The notes: a model not told the origin generated them from the sequence alone. A DNA stretch of 64,000 nucleotides from Candidatus Woesearchaeota archaeon (GCA_016185945.1 JACPMR010000006.1:26423-90422), one strand, 5' to 3'. Counted from the first letter of the stretch, positions 16,969 through 25,332 are shown. Program-made: numbers and translations.

Positions 16969-18690
16969 TTAGTGATTACTTATACACGCCTTCACAAACC
17001 CGTAAAACATAGGAGAAGGATTTCCCAATCTTGACTTAAACTCAGGATGAGCTTGAGTTCCAATCATAAATTGTCCAGGCATTTCAATGTATTCCATCAA
17101 TTTTGTCTTGTCAAATCTTTCGTAATATCCTGAAAAAACCATTCCGTTCTTTTCCAATAAATTAACATATTTCGGGTTGACTTCATACCTGTGCCTGTGC
17201 CTCTCCAAAACAATTTTTTTTCCTTTTTCTAGAATTCCCAATCTGAATGTTTGTGATTTGTCTTTCATCAATTCCTGAATTCTTTTTGTGTCTTCATGCA
17301 ATCTTCCTGTTTCTTGATACAATCTCAGCACTTGTGTTTTTTCTTTCATAACTGCTGCATAAGCTCCTAAGCGCATAGTTCCCCCATACATGTGCTTTTC
17401 AAGAATTTCCCTTTGCGCTGGCTGCACATCAATCACTGGATTTTTTGTTTTTGGCTCCACTTCTGTAGTATTGGCATCCTTTAACCCACAGACATTTCTT
17501 GCAAACTCCACAACTGCAAGCTGCAAGCCATAGCATAATCCAAGATAAGGAATTTTATTCTCTCTTGCAAATCCCGCTGCCATTATCTTGCCTTCTACCC
17601 CAGAAGCGCCAAATCCTCCTGGCACAATTATACCGTCATAATTTTTTAACTCATTCAGGTTTTTCTTGTTGTCTTCAAATTTTTTTGAATCAAGCCAGTC
17701 TATATCAACTCCAATGCCAAGCGATGCGCCTGCATGCAGCAAAGACTGGTTTATTGAAATATAGGAGTCAGCCAGATTATAGTCTCCTATGTCAATGTAT
17801 TTGCCGACAATAGCAACCTTGACATTTTTCTTTGGATTAAGTATATTCTCCACCAGTTTTTTCCACTCATTCCAGTTTGGCTGTTTTTTCGATTTCATTC
17901 CGAATTCTTTTAATATTTTCTCTCCAAGCTTCTCCTTCTCCAAGTCAAGCGGAATCTGGTAAACTGTTTCAATATCCGGCTCTGAAATGACGTGCTCTGA
18001 AATAATGTTTGCGTAAGTTTCAATTTTTTTCTTTCTTACAATATCAAGCGCCTTCTTTGCCCTGCATATTATGAAGTCGGGAAATATTCCTGACTCGCTC
18101 AGCAGCCTTATCGCCTGCTGTGTCGGCTTAGTTTTCATCTCCTCTATATGGCTTGGGATAGGCAAATATGTCACAAGAACATAGCTCAAATTATGCTTTC
18201 CAATTTCCCTTTCCAGGCTTTTTGCTGCAAACAAAAATGGAATATTTTCATAGTCTCCTATTGTTCCTCCAACTTCAATCAGCACAAAATCAAAGTCATT
18301 GCTTGTATCCTTGATTCTTCTCTTGATTTCGTCAGGAATATGCGGAATGAACTGGACTGTCTGCCCTAGATACTCGCCTTGCCTTTCCCTGTCAATTATT
18401 GTTTTGTAAACCTGCCCTGTGGTTATGTTGTTTTTCCTTGGGATGTCCATGTCAAGGAACCTTTCATATGTGCCTAAGTCTTGGTCAATTTCCCCGCCGT
18501 CATCTGTAACCCAGACTTCGCCATGCTCTGTTGGCCTTAAAGTCCCTGCATCATAGTTAAGGTAAGGGTCTATTTTTATTGCAGTTACCTTGTAGCCATG
18601 CTCCTGAAGAATCTTGCCAATAGAAGCAGTTGTAACACCTTTTCCTACTCCTGACATCACTCCGCCAGCTACAACAATGTATTTAGCCAT
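16969..18690 (-). CDS. pyrG: CTP synthase (glutamine hydrolysing)
   Basis: A 573-residue two-domain enzyme that aminates UTP to CTP. N-terminal synthase domain: GGVMSGVGKG (9-18; most homologues have VVSSLGKG), KIDPYLNYDAGT, HGEVWVTDDGGEIDQDLG and GGTIGDYEN. C-terminal class-I amidotransferase: nucleophile Cys386 in LGLCYGLQ, with His548 and Glu550 in AHPEF. A GGTGG Shine-Dalgarno lies 6 nt before the ATG and an AATTTAAATTT box about 40 nt before it. A structured element (18741-18915) lies directly upstream on the same strand but appears to end before this promoter. Confidence 0.97.
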   Translation of the reverse strand: MAKYIVVAGGVMSGVGKGVTTASIGKILQEHGYKVTAIKIDPYLNYDAGTLRPTEHGEVWVTDDGGEIDQDLGTYERFLDMDIPRKNNITTGQVYKTIIDRERQGEYLGQTVQFIPHIPDEIKRRIKDTSNDFDFVLIEVGGTIGDYENIPFLFAAKSLEREIGKHNLSYVLVTYLPIPSHIEEMKTKPTQQAIRLLSESGIFPDFIICRAKKALDIVRKKKIETYANIISEHVISEPDIETVYQIPLDLEKEKLGEKILKEFGMKSKKQPNWNEWKKLVENILNPKKNVKVAIVGKYIDIGDYNLADSYISINQSLLHAGASLGIGVDIDWLDSKKFEDNKKNLNELKNYDGIIVPGGFGASGVEGKIMAAGFARENKIPYLGLCYGLQLAVVEFARNVCGLKDANTTEVEPKTKNPVIDVQPAQREILEKHMYGGTMRLGAYAAVMKEKTQVLRLYQETGRLHEDTKRIQELMKDKSQTFRLGILEKGKKIVLERHRHRYEVNPKYVNLLEKNGMVFSGYYERFDKTKLMEYIEMPGQFMIGTQAHPEFKSRLGNPSPMFYGFVKACISNH

Positions 18691-18740
18691 TCAAACCACC
18701 AATTTCAATTGGATTTAGTAAATTTAAATTTTCAAAAACT

Positions 18741-18915
18741 TCAATCGGGCTTCGCCAAAATCTAGTGCTCGGCGTTGCTTTTCTGCCAGTGACATGCGAG
18801 AGCTCGCCTCTCGCTCGCTCATTCACTCGCAACGCCTCGCCTATACATTCACTAAAAACATTAGTTTGCGGGTTACCTATTTTAACTCGTGGAAGCGCAT
18901 AGGTCGCGTATTTTT
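18741..18915 (-). repeat. GCGAC-family structured element, 5' module plus tail II with an enlarged loop
   Basis: On the minus strand: ACGCGACCTAT pairs with ATAGGTAACCCGC, so the inner stem is CCUAU/AUAGG instead of CUUU/AAAG while the GA(C)/UAAC internal loop is kept. Then AATGTATAGGCGAGGCGTTGC...GCAACGCCGAGCACTA (18765-18845) with TGGCAGAAAA in the loop, and a terminal GGCGAAGCC hairpin (18745-18756) that replaces GCCGAAGGC with all pairs kept. A GAGTG...CATGTCACTGG palindromic insert of about 35 nt enlarges the main loop. The rest of the 440 nt gap before 19151 shows only promoter-like AT-rich sequence. Confidence 0.78.
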
Positions 18916-19150
18916 TTGAGAATAATTTCAGATTATTGCAAATATTTAGCTTAGAATTAAAGCAACTTGATTTGCGTTGTTGCATTACTTACAAATAAAA
19001 CAAGTTTTATTTATAGTTTATGGTTTGATGAATAGGTTGTAATTGTTTTCAATATGGAAAGAAAGATATGGTTTTGACATGTTTATTAAATTAAATCAAA
19101 TAGTTTTATAAAGTTTAGGGATTTACCATGTGTACTATAGGGTGGTTACA

Positions 19151-19453
19151 ATGCAAGAACATGACATTCAGAGAGTGGCTAGACTTGTAAGATCAGCAAT
19201 AGCCAATAATCCAACTAATTATACCGCCCTCACTAATCAAGAGAAGGATCACATTGAAGTGAAGCGTAATGCGTGGATGGTAGTTGGGATAGCCAGAGAG
19301 GGGACAGTCAGAGAGGGACTTGAAGAAAAATTAGGATTGCAAATAGTTAGAGGCCCTAGATTTGAGGGACCAGATGAACTAGTTCTTAAGAAGATCGCAG
19401 AATACTTGGTGAAACAAGGAGTACCAGCTCAGTATTTAGCTACACCTCAATAA
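19151..19453 (+). CDS. Hypothetical protein, 100 residues
   Basis: I do not recognise this protein. It is soluble and mixed in charge, with a helical N-terminal half (QRVARLVRSAIANN) and a Gly/Arg-rich centre (REGTVREGLEEKLGLQIVRG), ending in a helix ending EYLVKQG. A GGGTGG Shine-Dalgarno lies 5 nt before the ATG at 19151 and a TTTTATAAAG box about 45 nt before it, so the gene is very probably expressed; an in-frame start at 19130 is less well supported. No cluster partner: the NUDIX gene downstream has about a 70 nt gap. Confidence 0.6.
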   Translation: MQEHDIQRVARLVRSAIANNPTNYTALTNQEKDHIEVKRNAWMVVGIAREGTVREGLEEKLGLQIVRGPRFEGPDELVLKKIAEYLVKQGVPAQYLATPQ

Positions 19454-19526
19454 ACAAAACCTTTTATTTTATCTTTTTGATTCTATTTTAGCAAAATTTT
19501 AATCTATGTTCTTTTTTCTTACATAT

Positions 19527-19973
19527 ATGAAAACCGACTTAGTTGTTGCAGGCTACATTTTCCACAATGATAAAGTGCTTTTGATTCATCATAGATTTTT
19601 GGATATGTGGCTGCCTGTTGGAGGGCATATTGACAAGAATGAAACTCCTGATGAAGCGCTTTTAAGGGAAATAAAAGAGGAAGTTGGAATTGATATAGAG
19701 ATATTAGGCAAAAACAACATTCCATTAAACGGAAATGTTAAAAAGAACCTTGCGGTTCCATTTCATGTAAATGTTCATCCTGTGCATGGGCATGAGCATT
19801 GCTGCTTTTTTTATGTGTGTAAAGCGATTAATCCAGAGAAACTAAAAATAAATCATGAATTAAAGGGCTTCAGATGGCTCACAAAAGAGGAATTATACGA
19901 TAACAATCTTGCAACAGATGTCAGAGATATTGGCTTAAAGGCGTTTGAATTGGTTGAACGGTTGAAAAAATAA
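19527..19973 (+). CDS. NUDIX hydrolase
   Basis: About 148 residues. The Nudix box spans 32-54: GG-x5-E-x7-REIKEE-x-GI, with all catalytic Glu residues present (REIKEEVG at 47-54). Such enzymes cleave nucleoside diphosphates linked to another moiety. The segment VHPVHGHEHCCFFYVC before the C-terminal half is typical of a subgroup with broad nucleotide or sugar-nucleotide targets. The start at 19527 (MKTDLVVAGYIF) is preferred to one seven codons upstream because it places the first strand at the N-terminus as in homologues. The substrate cannot be deduced. Confidence 0.9.
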   Translation: MKTDLVVAGYIFHNDKVLLIHHRFLDMWLPVGGHIDKNETPDEALLREIKEEVGIDIEILGKNNIPLNGNVKKNLAVPFHVNVHPVHGHEHCCFFYVCKAINPEKLKINHELKGFRWLTKEELYDNNLATDVRDIGLKAFELVERLKK

Positions 19974-19987
19974 ATGAAATAATTGCA

Positions 19988-20560
19988 TTAGTGTAGAACA
20001 TTAACAGAAGTGTCACCTTTTTGTGTTGGTGCTAATTCTTCCAAACACGCTCTCAGATTATCTTTTGACAATTCTGCTGCTGGATTAATTTCAAGAGCCT
20101 TACTAAAACGTAATAATGCGTCTAAAGGACGTCCAAGCTGTGTCAGAGCAAGACCATAGTTATTTAGAACTTGAATCGTAGCCTGCCGAGATGTTTGTCT
20201 AACATTCGAGTCATCAGAATTAAGTAAATTGTAAATTGCGTCTAATTTTCCCATTAATGAAAGCCAGTACCTATAATCATATTTAGCCCATTGATAGTTC
20301 TCTTGGGAGAGCATTGTATCTCCTCGCTCATGATGGTGTTGAAGCATTTTATAGGGATCTTGAATTCTCAATCTTGCTTCTTGAATTAAGGGGTGATTCC
20401 GATATTTAGGGATTGCGAGCTGTGGACTATTAAGACCTTTAGTATAGAGCGGCTGACTATCAAAAAAAGCTACGTACCTTGAAAAATTTCGAGGTTTAAT
20501 ATCTAGATATAGTGCTTCGTGCTGTTTAATTGCTTGCTCCAAATCCGCTATTAGTTGCAT
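19988..20560 (-). CDS. TPR-containing protein
   Basis: A 190-residue soluble protein. Near the C-terminus (about 130-165) is a tetratricopeptide-type helix pair with NNYGLALTQLGRPLDALLRF and KALEINP, the usual TPR consensus. The first 100 residues are helical with several aromatic residues (NFSRYVAFFDSQPLY) but no identified domain. No signal peptide. It lies alone between the NUDIX gene (14 nt, convergent) and the pterin dehydratase (divergent). It probably acts through protein-protein contact; nothing more can be said. Confidence 0.65.
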   Translation of the reverse strand: MQLIADLEQAIKQHEALYLDIKPRNFSRYVAFFDSQPLYTKGLNSPQLAIPKYRNHPLIQEARLRIQDPYKMLQHHHERGDTMLSQENYQWAKYDYRYWLSLMGKLDAIYNLLNSDDSNVRQTSRQATIQVLNNYGLALTQLGRPLDALLRFSKALEINPAAELSKDNLRACLEELAPTQKGDTSVNVLH

Positions 20561-20665
20561 AATTTTCTTAACTTTATAGTAGCATAATTTAAACTTTTCG
20601 TTATTACATTAGTTAAATATCATTAAACAACAAAATTTAAAACCTCTTATTCATTATTTGTTATT

Positions 20666-20989
20666 ATGTACCTAACCCAAAAAAAATGTGTTCCATGCGA
20701 AGCAGGAACTCCGCCATTGGAAGAATCAAAAATAAATGAATTGCTAAAACAAATTCCAATGTGGACTTTAAAAGAAGGACATCTTTACAAAAAATTCAAA
20801 TTCAAAAACTTTGTCGAGGCAATGAAATTTGTTAATTCTGTTGCTGAAATTGCAGAGCAGGAGCAGCATCATCCTGACTTTTCAGTGCATTACAATAAAG
20901 TGGAAATAGAACTCTGGACGCATGCAATAAAGGGCTTGTCGGAGAATGACTTTATTGTTGCTGCGAAGATTGATGGCTTAACTCAATAA
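20666..20989 (+). CDS. Pterin-4a-carbinolamine dehydratase-like protein
   Basis: A 107-residue protein of the PCD/DCoH fold. Visible: an aromatic strand (MWTLKEGHLYKKFKFKNF), the helix FVEAMKFVNSVAEIAEQEQ, the signature HHPDFSVHYNKV (HHPD at 68-71) and ELWTHAIKGLSENDF. The three active-site histidines (68, 69, 86) are present. The canonical role is dehydration of 4a-hydroxytetrahydrobiopterin after aromatic hydroxylation; archaea that lack hydroxylases still carry it, perhaps for molybdopterin or repair of damaged pterins. It overlaps the convergent Gdt1 gene by 12 nt. Confidence 0.93.
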   Translation: MYLTQKKCVPCEAGTPPLEESKINELLKQIPMWTLKEGHLYKKFKFKNFVEAMKFVNSVAEIAEQEQHHPDFSVHYNKVEIELWTHAIKGLSENDFIVAAKIDGLTQ

Positions 20990-21550
20990 GCTTATTACTC
21001 CAAAGAAAATAAATAAAACATTTGTTGCAATCTTTATTGTCTTTACTGGCAATCTTTTTGCTATTCTTGCTCCGATAAAGACATTCAAGCCAATTGCCAA
21101 AACAAGGGCTGAAAATGCCCCAATAAAAATATGCCATGGCAGCAAATACTTCGCAGCCAACAAGCCGGAGCTTATCTGTGTCTTGTCGCCAAACTCGCTT
21201 ACAAGAACAGTCAAAAAAGAAACAGCAAACGGGATTCTTGATTGTATTTCTTTTTTTTCCTTTTTTGCTTTTTTAATATATGGCTTTAATAATCCATAAA
21301 TTCCCAAAACAATAAATCCAAATCCAATAAGTGCTTTGATAACATCAGTTTCAAATTTAAAACCAAAAAAATAGCCCAATAATATTGCAATTCCGTCCAT
21401 AAAAGAATGCGCAAGAAGCGCTCCTAGGAAAACTTGGAAAGCCGCCTTGTACCTTAATGCTAGTCCTAAAATAACCAACTGCGTTTTGTCAGCTATTTCT
21501 GAAATGAACGTAAAAAACAGCGCAACAAAAAATGCCTCAATCATTTGCAT
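20978..21550 (-). CDS. Gdt1/TMEM165 (UPF0016) family cation transporter
   Basis: A 190-residue six-TM protein made of two repeats, each with the family motif E-x-(G/A)-D-K-T: EIADKTQ near 18-24 and EFGDKTQ near 113-119. The first repeat has Ala where Gly is usual. The family moves Mn2+ and Ca2+ out of the cytosol. A basic cytoplasmic loop (KKAKKEKKEIQ) joins the repeats. A TTTATATAC box lies about 25 nt upstream of the start. Function in archaea is inferred from the family only. Confidence 0.9.
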   Translation of the reverse strand: MQMIEAFFVALFFTFISEIADKTQLVILGLALRYKAAFQVFLGALLAHSFMDGIAILLGYFFGFKFETDVIKALIGFGFIVLGIYGLLKPYIKKAKKEKKEIQSRIPFAVSFLTVLVSEFGDKTQISSGLLAAKYLLPWHIFIGAFSALVLAIGLNVFIGARIAKRLPVKTIKIATNVLFIFFGVISLLS

Positions 21551-21575
21551 TAAATTAATTCAAAAGTATATAAAA

Positions 21576-22166
21576 TTAACCAACAAAAGCATTTATTAAT
21601 CCAGTAAAAACCTTGTAGCCATCAAACCCCGGCAACGGAAGCATATTAAATATGAACAAAAACATGTTAATTCTTTGCGTTAATACCAGCAGCAAGTAAT
21701 TTTTTTTCTTGTATTTTGTGTGTTTCAGCACGTACCATGAGCCGAGCCACAAAGCAAGATTGACAAAAGGCCCTGCAAATGCTGTCAATGCAAACTCTAG
21801 ATTAGTGCCTTGCCCGCTTATGCCTACAAATCCAGGCACGAAAAACATAAATCCAAAGCCAGTAAGCTTTGAGATTATTGTAAGCACCCCAAGCATCAAA
21901 GTAAATGAATTTCTGTAGAAAGCAAAAAATATTGCATTAAGCCCAAAGCCGATTGCAACAAACTTGTGCGCCAGTTCATGCAATATAATTGCAGGCGCAG
22001 TCGCCATTATCGCAAATTTTAACTCAGAAAAATCAAACCGCCTTTTGTAATGCTCCAGCGGATCGTATCTTTCCCTTCTGATTGGAATAATGCCAGAAAA
22101 TATATACCCGACAAAGAAAGTCATGAGTACCAAATCTATGATTTCTCCTAATGTTATTAATGGCAT
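21576..22166 (-). CDS. Site-2 protease-like M50 peptidase
   Basis: A 196-residue integral membrane metalloprotease with the zinc motif HELAH at 63-67 in a TM helix and a second metal site in MLPLPGFDGYKVF near the C-terminus, where LPGFDG replaces the usual NxxPxxxLDG. Around five TM segments. M50 enzymes cut membrane-embedded substrates such as regulators. No PDZ domain is present. The gene is minus-strand and divergent from the SIMPL gene. Its substrate is unknown; it might belong to the S2P-like minimal group common in archaea. Confidence 0.9.
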   Translation of the reverse strand: MPLITLGEIIDLVLMTFFVGYIFSGIIPIRRERYDPLEHYKRRFDFSELKFAIMATAPAIILHELAHKFVAIGFGLNAIFFAFYRNSFTLMLGVLTIISKLTGFGFMFFVPGFVGISGQGTNLEFALTAFAGPFVNLALWLGSWYVLKHTKYKKKNYLLLVLTQRINMFLFIFNMLPLPGFDGYKVFTGLINAFVG

Positions 22167-22224
22167 TTTTATTTAACTAGTGATATCCATAACATATTTA
22201 TATAAGTTTAGATTTGCAAATCAA

Positions 22225-22998
22225 ATGAAAAAAACTAACTATTTGACAGCAATACCGGCAATCGGCTTGGTTGTTGTAGCATTATTTTTGGCCATAAACT
22301 CAAAGTCAAATGTTATTGTTGACCAAAATGGACTTCAGCGTGAGACAGTAAGTGTCAGCGGCACAAGCACATTGACTGTTGACCCGAACAAGGCGGAAGT
22401 TTATGTCAGAATTGTTACATTGGAAAAAACAGCGCAGGAAGCTAAAAACAGGAACAGCGAAATATCAAAGAAAGTGACAGATGCCCTGAAAAAACTTGGT
22501 GTTAAAGACAAAGAAATTGAAACTTCTCAATTCAACATTTATCCAAAATATGACTACGAAGAAGTAATAGACATAAATGTCAGGAAGTCAAAGCAAGTTT
22601 TGCTTGGCTATGAAGTAATCCATGTATTGAAAGTCACAACTCAGGACTTGGAAAAGGTTGGCAAAATAATCGATGCATCTGTTGACTCCGACGCAAATGA
22701 CATTGACAGGATTTCATTCGGCTTGACTAAGGAAAAGGGGAAGGAAGTCAAGCAACAGGCAATGATACTGGCTTCAAATGACGCTAAGGAAAAGGCAGTT
22801 GCATTAGTAACGAATCTTGGCGTCTCATTAGGAAAGCCAGTAAGCATTTCTGAGTCAAGCTTTTACTACATGCCTTTTGATGTAGCATATAAAGTTGCTG
22901 CCATGGCAAGAGAAGAGGCTCCTGCACCTTCAACTGTTGTAAGCCCGCAAAAGCTTGATGTCTCGGCTTCAGTGCAGCTGGTTTACGAGATTAGGTAA
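22225..22998 (+). CDS. SIMPL-domain (DUF541) surface protein
   Basis: About 257 residues. One N-terminal TM or signal anchor (MKKTNYLTAIPAIGLVVVALFL), then a SIMPL/DUF541 domain: ETVSVSGTSTLTVDPNKAEVYV, TQEAKNRNSE-like helix (AQEAKNRNSEISKKV), IETSQFNIYPKYDY, and the DASVDSDANDIDRISF segment, ending LDVSASVQLVYEI. The family is periplasmic or extracellular, and its function is unclear. A TTTATATAAG box lies about 25 nt before the ATG at 22225, so I use that start and not the one 45 nt upstream, which would precede the box. Confidence 0.88.
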   Translation: MKKTNYLTAIPAIGLVVVALFLAINSKSNVIVDQNGLQRETVSVSGTSTLTVDPNKAEVYVRIVTLEKTAQEAKNRNSEISKKVTDALKKLGVKDKEIETSQFNIYPKYDYEEVIDINVRKSKQVLLGYEVIHVLKVTTQDLEKVGKIIDASVDSDANDIDRISFGLTKEKGKEVKQQAMILASNDAKEKAVALVTNLGVSLGKPVSISESSFYYMPFDVAYKVAAMAREEAPAPSTVVSPQKLDVSASVQLVYEIR

Positions 22999-23090
22999 AT
23001 TTTTAATTTTTTATTTATTTTCTTTGGATTGATAATTCATATTTATCTTATTGAAAACATTAATATACCATTCCCTATTACAAAATCTTT

Positions 23091-23447
23091 ATGACTGACT
23101 TGGTTGCATGCCTTTCATCTGGGGAGAAAAGCTGGGGGCATGTTGCTCGCTTGATTAAGGAGCAGGACTGGAAGAACATATTCTTGATTACAAATGACTT
23201 TGGCAAGCAGAATTTCAAGCCGGAAAAGCAAGTCAATTTTGTTGTTGTCGACTTCCAGAAGCCAGTGGCTGAATTGATTAATGACATAGTAAAAGGGCTT
23301 AAAGGGAAATTCTCCGATTTTGAGATTGCATTAAACATTGTTTCAGGCGGTGGAAAAGAGCACATGGCTATTTTGTCTGCATTATTGAGGCTAGGAGTTG
23401 GAATAAGATTAATGGCTGTGACAAAAGAAGGAATTAAGGAGTTGTAA
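23091..23447 (+). CDS. Small Rossmann-like protein resembling a stand-alone CARF domain
   Basis: A 118-residue protein with alternating strands and helices. The segment ALNIVSGGGKEHMAILSAL (about 80-98) resembles the N-(I/V)-(S/T)-G-G-x-K-x-M ligand loop of CARF domains, and the following GVGIRLMAVTKEGIKEL fits the strand and end of that fold. It has no HTH or nuclease part, and no cas gene or array is in the window. If real, it could sense or cleave a cyclic nucleotide, or it could just be an unrelated Rossmann fold. Its own TATA-like box lies upstream (AATATACC). A GCGAC-family element follows it. Confidence 0.5.
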   Translation: MTDLVACLSSGEKSWGHVARLIKEQDWKNIFLITNDFGKQNFKPEKQVNFVVVDFQKPVAELINDIVKGLKGKFSDFEIALNIVSGGGKEHMAILSALLRLGVGIRLMAVTKEGIKEL

Positions 23448-23511
23448 ATCAATATTAATAAACAATTAAAAAATCAATTAAATAAAAGATTTTCAATAAA
23501 AAATCAAAAAA

Positions 23512-23652
23512 CAAAAGCGACTTTTAAATTTACAGCATTAAGAAAGTAAACCGCTTTTGCAGTTGCACTTTATCTTCAGCAATAAAATGCAAGAAGAGGA
23601 GGCTGTGGTTCCCTCATCACAAAAGCAGCTACAGGGAAGCCCGATTTTTGAA
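23512..23652 (+). repeat. GCGAC-family structured element, 5' module plus tail I
   Basis: AAAAGCGACTTTT (23513-23525) pairs with AGAAAGTAAACCGCTTTT (23541-23558). Tail I follows: TGCAC-TTTAT...ATAAA-ATGCA hairpin (23563-23591), then GGCT-GTGGTT-CCCT...AGGG-A-AGCC (23601-23642) and CCGATTTTTGAA. Relative to other copies the last hairpin reads GGCU/AGCC and CCCU/AGGG instead of GCU/AGC and CCCA/UGGG, keeping pairing. It lies 3' of the CARF-like gene on the same strand. An open frame crosses it but has no gene character. Confidence 0.76.
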
Positions 23653-23697
23653 TTAAATGTTTTGATTGTTAATCCCAAAAAGTCTATTCTTATATTT

Positions 23698-24072
23698 CTA
23701 AAGCTCCATCGCAAATGTCGCTATCATCAGGAAAATTCCTTCTATCACGAAAACCACGTTATATACGCTTCTACCCAGCCACTTGAACTGGAACCATGCA
23801 GGCCCTATTCCAAAGCTGTGCAACAAAGGAAACAAGCCTATTATCAAAACCGTGACTGCAACCCCAAAAGACCACCATCCGACGATGTTGCTGTTTGTGA
23901 TTTCTACTACTGAATTAACCATCAAATAAAATCCTGCTCCAGCCACAATCCATGTAAGCAAAGAAACAGGAAGGTTATTGAGAAAAGTGAATTTGCCCAT
24001 GAGTGGCATTAACCCAAGAAGAAAAATTATAGTTCCTACAATACCAGAAATCCAATCTCTGGCTTGCATCAT
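23698..24072 (-). CDS. Small four-TM membrane protein, unknown
   Basis: A 124-residue protein with four hydrophobic helices at about 9-25, 38-54, 67-85 and 103-120, a GWWSF turn between helices and PAWFQFKW before the last helix. The N-terminus is short and cytoplasmic. I do not recognise a family motif, although small tetraspan proteins of this kind are common in DPANN genomes. It ends 46 nt from the structured element on the opposite strand and starts 22 nt after the next gene's stop, so it is probably co-transcribed with that helical protein. Confidence 0.6.
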   Translation of the reverse strand: MMQARDWISGIVGTIIFLLGLMPLMGKFTFLNNLPVSLLTWIVAGAGFYLMVNSVVEITNSNIVGWWSFGVAVTVLIIGLFPLLHSFGIGPAWFQFKWLGRSVYNVVFVIEGIFLMIATFAMEL

Positions 24073-24094
24073 TTTAGTGCCTCTTTTTTAAGGA

Positions 24095-25108
24095 TTAAGT
24101 TGTTGCTGCTTTATGTCCTAAACGTTCCAGGCTTACCATTGAAATTCTTAAGGCTTGGGCTATCGTGTGGAAGTCTTTTGATATTTTCTTTTGAATTTCA
24201 TTAAGTTTAATCTCTTTTCTTCTGACGAGTTCCTGTGGCATAAAATGAATGTGAACCCATCTTCTATTCATACCTTTTAAAACCTCAATATTAACCATAA
24301 GCTTAAGAATAAGTAAGAAATCTCTTTTCTTAATTAAGTAAGCTTCATAAAATGCATCTTCAATATCTTTGGCACTCTCTTTTATTATTGACTCCAATTC
24401 AGGTATTAATGCGTCTAAAGCCTGTCTATGTTTTTCTGGGCCTTTAGATTTAAATGCCTGCTCGGTCTTTTGAAGCAACAATTTACATCTATTAGCAAGC
24501 ATTTGTATCCTCCTTATATCACGGAGTTCTCGTCCTATCTCCATTCTTATTGCAAATTTAGCAAGTCTAGATTGTCTTTGTAAATCTTGGAACATAGTTC
24601 TAACTATCGTCATGAACTCTTCATGATTTCGTCCCGGTTTTGCTTGATTGACAATAAGCATAATGTATTTGTATTCCCATCTTTCTTCTTTCTTAGCTTT
24701 TTTAATGGCGTTCTGAATTAATACCACAAACAATCTGCTTAATTCCTCTATTTTTCTTTTATCCTCTGTGCCACTAACGACACTTTCACCCAATTGATGA
24801 ACTCTTGACATAACTTGTATTAGATTATCTGATGCTTCAAGAATTTGCATATCTAGTGTAGCTTCATTAAATGCTAAAGCATAAGTATTTGCAGCTGCTT
24901 TCTTTAATTCTAAGATTACTTTATTTGCTACCTTATCTGCCGTAGTTACTCTATGTCCCTTTTCAACTAACTCAGGCAATTGTTTGTAGATTTTCTTATC
25001 TGATGCGGCCAGATTACTGATGGCTCTTCTGGCTTCAATTCTTTCTTTAATCGAAGTCGCCCAAGGTCCTTTTAGTATTGTGCTTAGATATTGGGTGTAA
25101 TATCCCAT
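24095..25108 (-). CDS. Long helical protein of unknown function
   Basis: A 337-residue, almost wholly alpha-helical soluble protein, rich in Lys, Glu, Arg and Leu, with heptad-like stretches (LELKKAAANTYALAF, RELRDIRRIQMLANRCKLLLQ, KRDFLLILKLMVNIEVLKG). No TM or signal peptide. It begins MGYYTQYLSTILKGPWATSIKER. No known domain is seen. A GGTGAG Shine-Dalgarno lies 7 nt upstream of the ATG. It precedes the tetraspan gene with a 22 nt gap; the pair might form a membrane-linked module. Confidence 0.65.
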   Translation of the reverse strand: MGYYTQYLSTILKGPWATSIKERIEARRAISNLAASDKKIYKQLPELVEKGHRVTTADKVANKVILELKKAAANTYALAFNEATLDMQILEASDNLIQVMSRVHQLGESVVSGTEDKRKIEELSRLFVVLIQNAIKKAKKEERWEYKYIMLIVNQAKPGRNHEEFMTIVRTMFQDLQRQSRLAKFAIRMEIGRELRDIRRIQMLANRCKLLLQKTEQAFKSKGPEKHRQALDALIPELESIIKESAKDIEDAFYEAYLIKKRDFLLILKLMVNIEVLKGMNRRWVHIHFMPQELVRRKEIKLNEIQKKISKDFHTIAQALRISMVSLERLGHKAATT

Positions 25109-25210
25109 CTTTTCTCACCTTTTTGTTTATTCTTAATCTTGATAATTTATATTAACCCTTTCATTAGTTTTATTTAAATCTTTCCTTTTTGTTTAGTTTT
25201 TGAGAGTGGT

Positions 25211-25287
25211 AAATGTATTGGCGAGGCGTAACTTAGTGGCAGAAAAAGTTACGCCGAGCACTAACATATGCCGAAGGCGGATTGAAT
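25211..25287 (+). repeat. GCGAC-family tail II element without the 5' module
   Basis: AATGTATTGGCGAGGCGTAACTT...AAGTTACGCCGAGCACTAA (25211-25264), with AGTGGCAGAAAA in the loop, then GCCGAAGGC hairpin and GGATTGAATT (25270-25287). The first 50 nt are nearly identical to the copy at 29348-29398, so the two are recent duplicates. A short GAGAGTGG just upstream may be a remnant of the 5' module. It lies between the divergent helical-protein and helicase genes, reading toward the helicase. Confidence 0.78.
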
Positions 25288-25332
25288 TAAAAATAAAAAA
25301 CAATTATAAATAATAACAATATACATCCAACT

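Noticed and set aside
18683..18985. A 100-codon minus-strand frame upstream of pyrG
   Set aside because: It runs through the structured element 18741-18915; its peptide has no domain and simply translates the hairpins. It also overlaps the pyrG start.
23557..23913. A 118-codon plus-strand frame
   Set aside because: It begins inside a structured element and then runs antisense through the hydrophobic tetraspan gene; composition fits a shadow frame.
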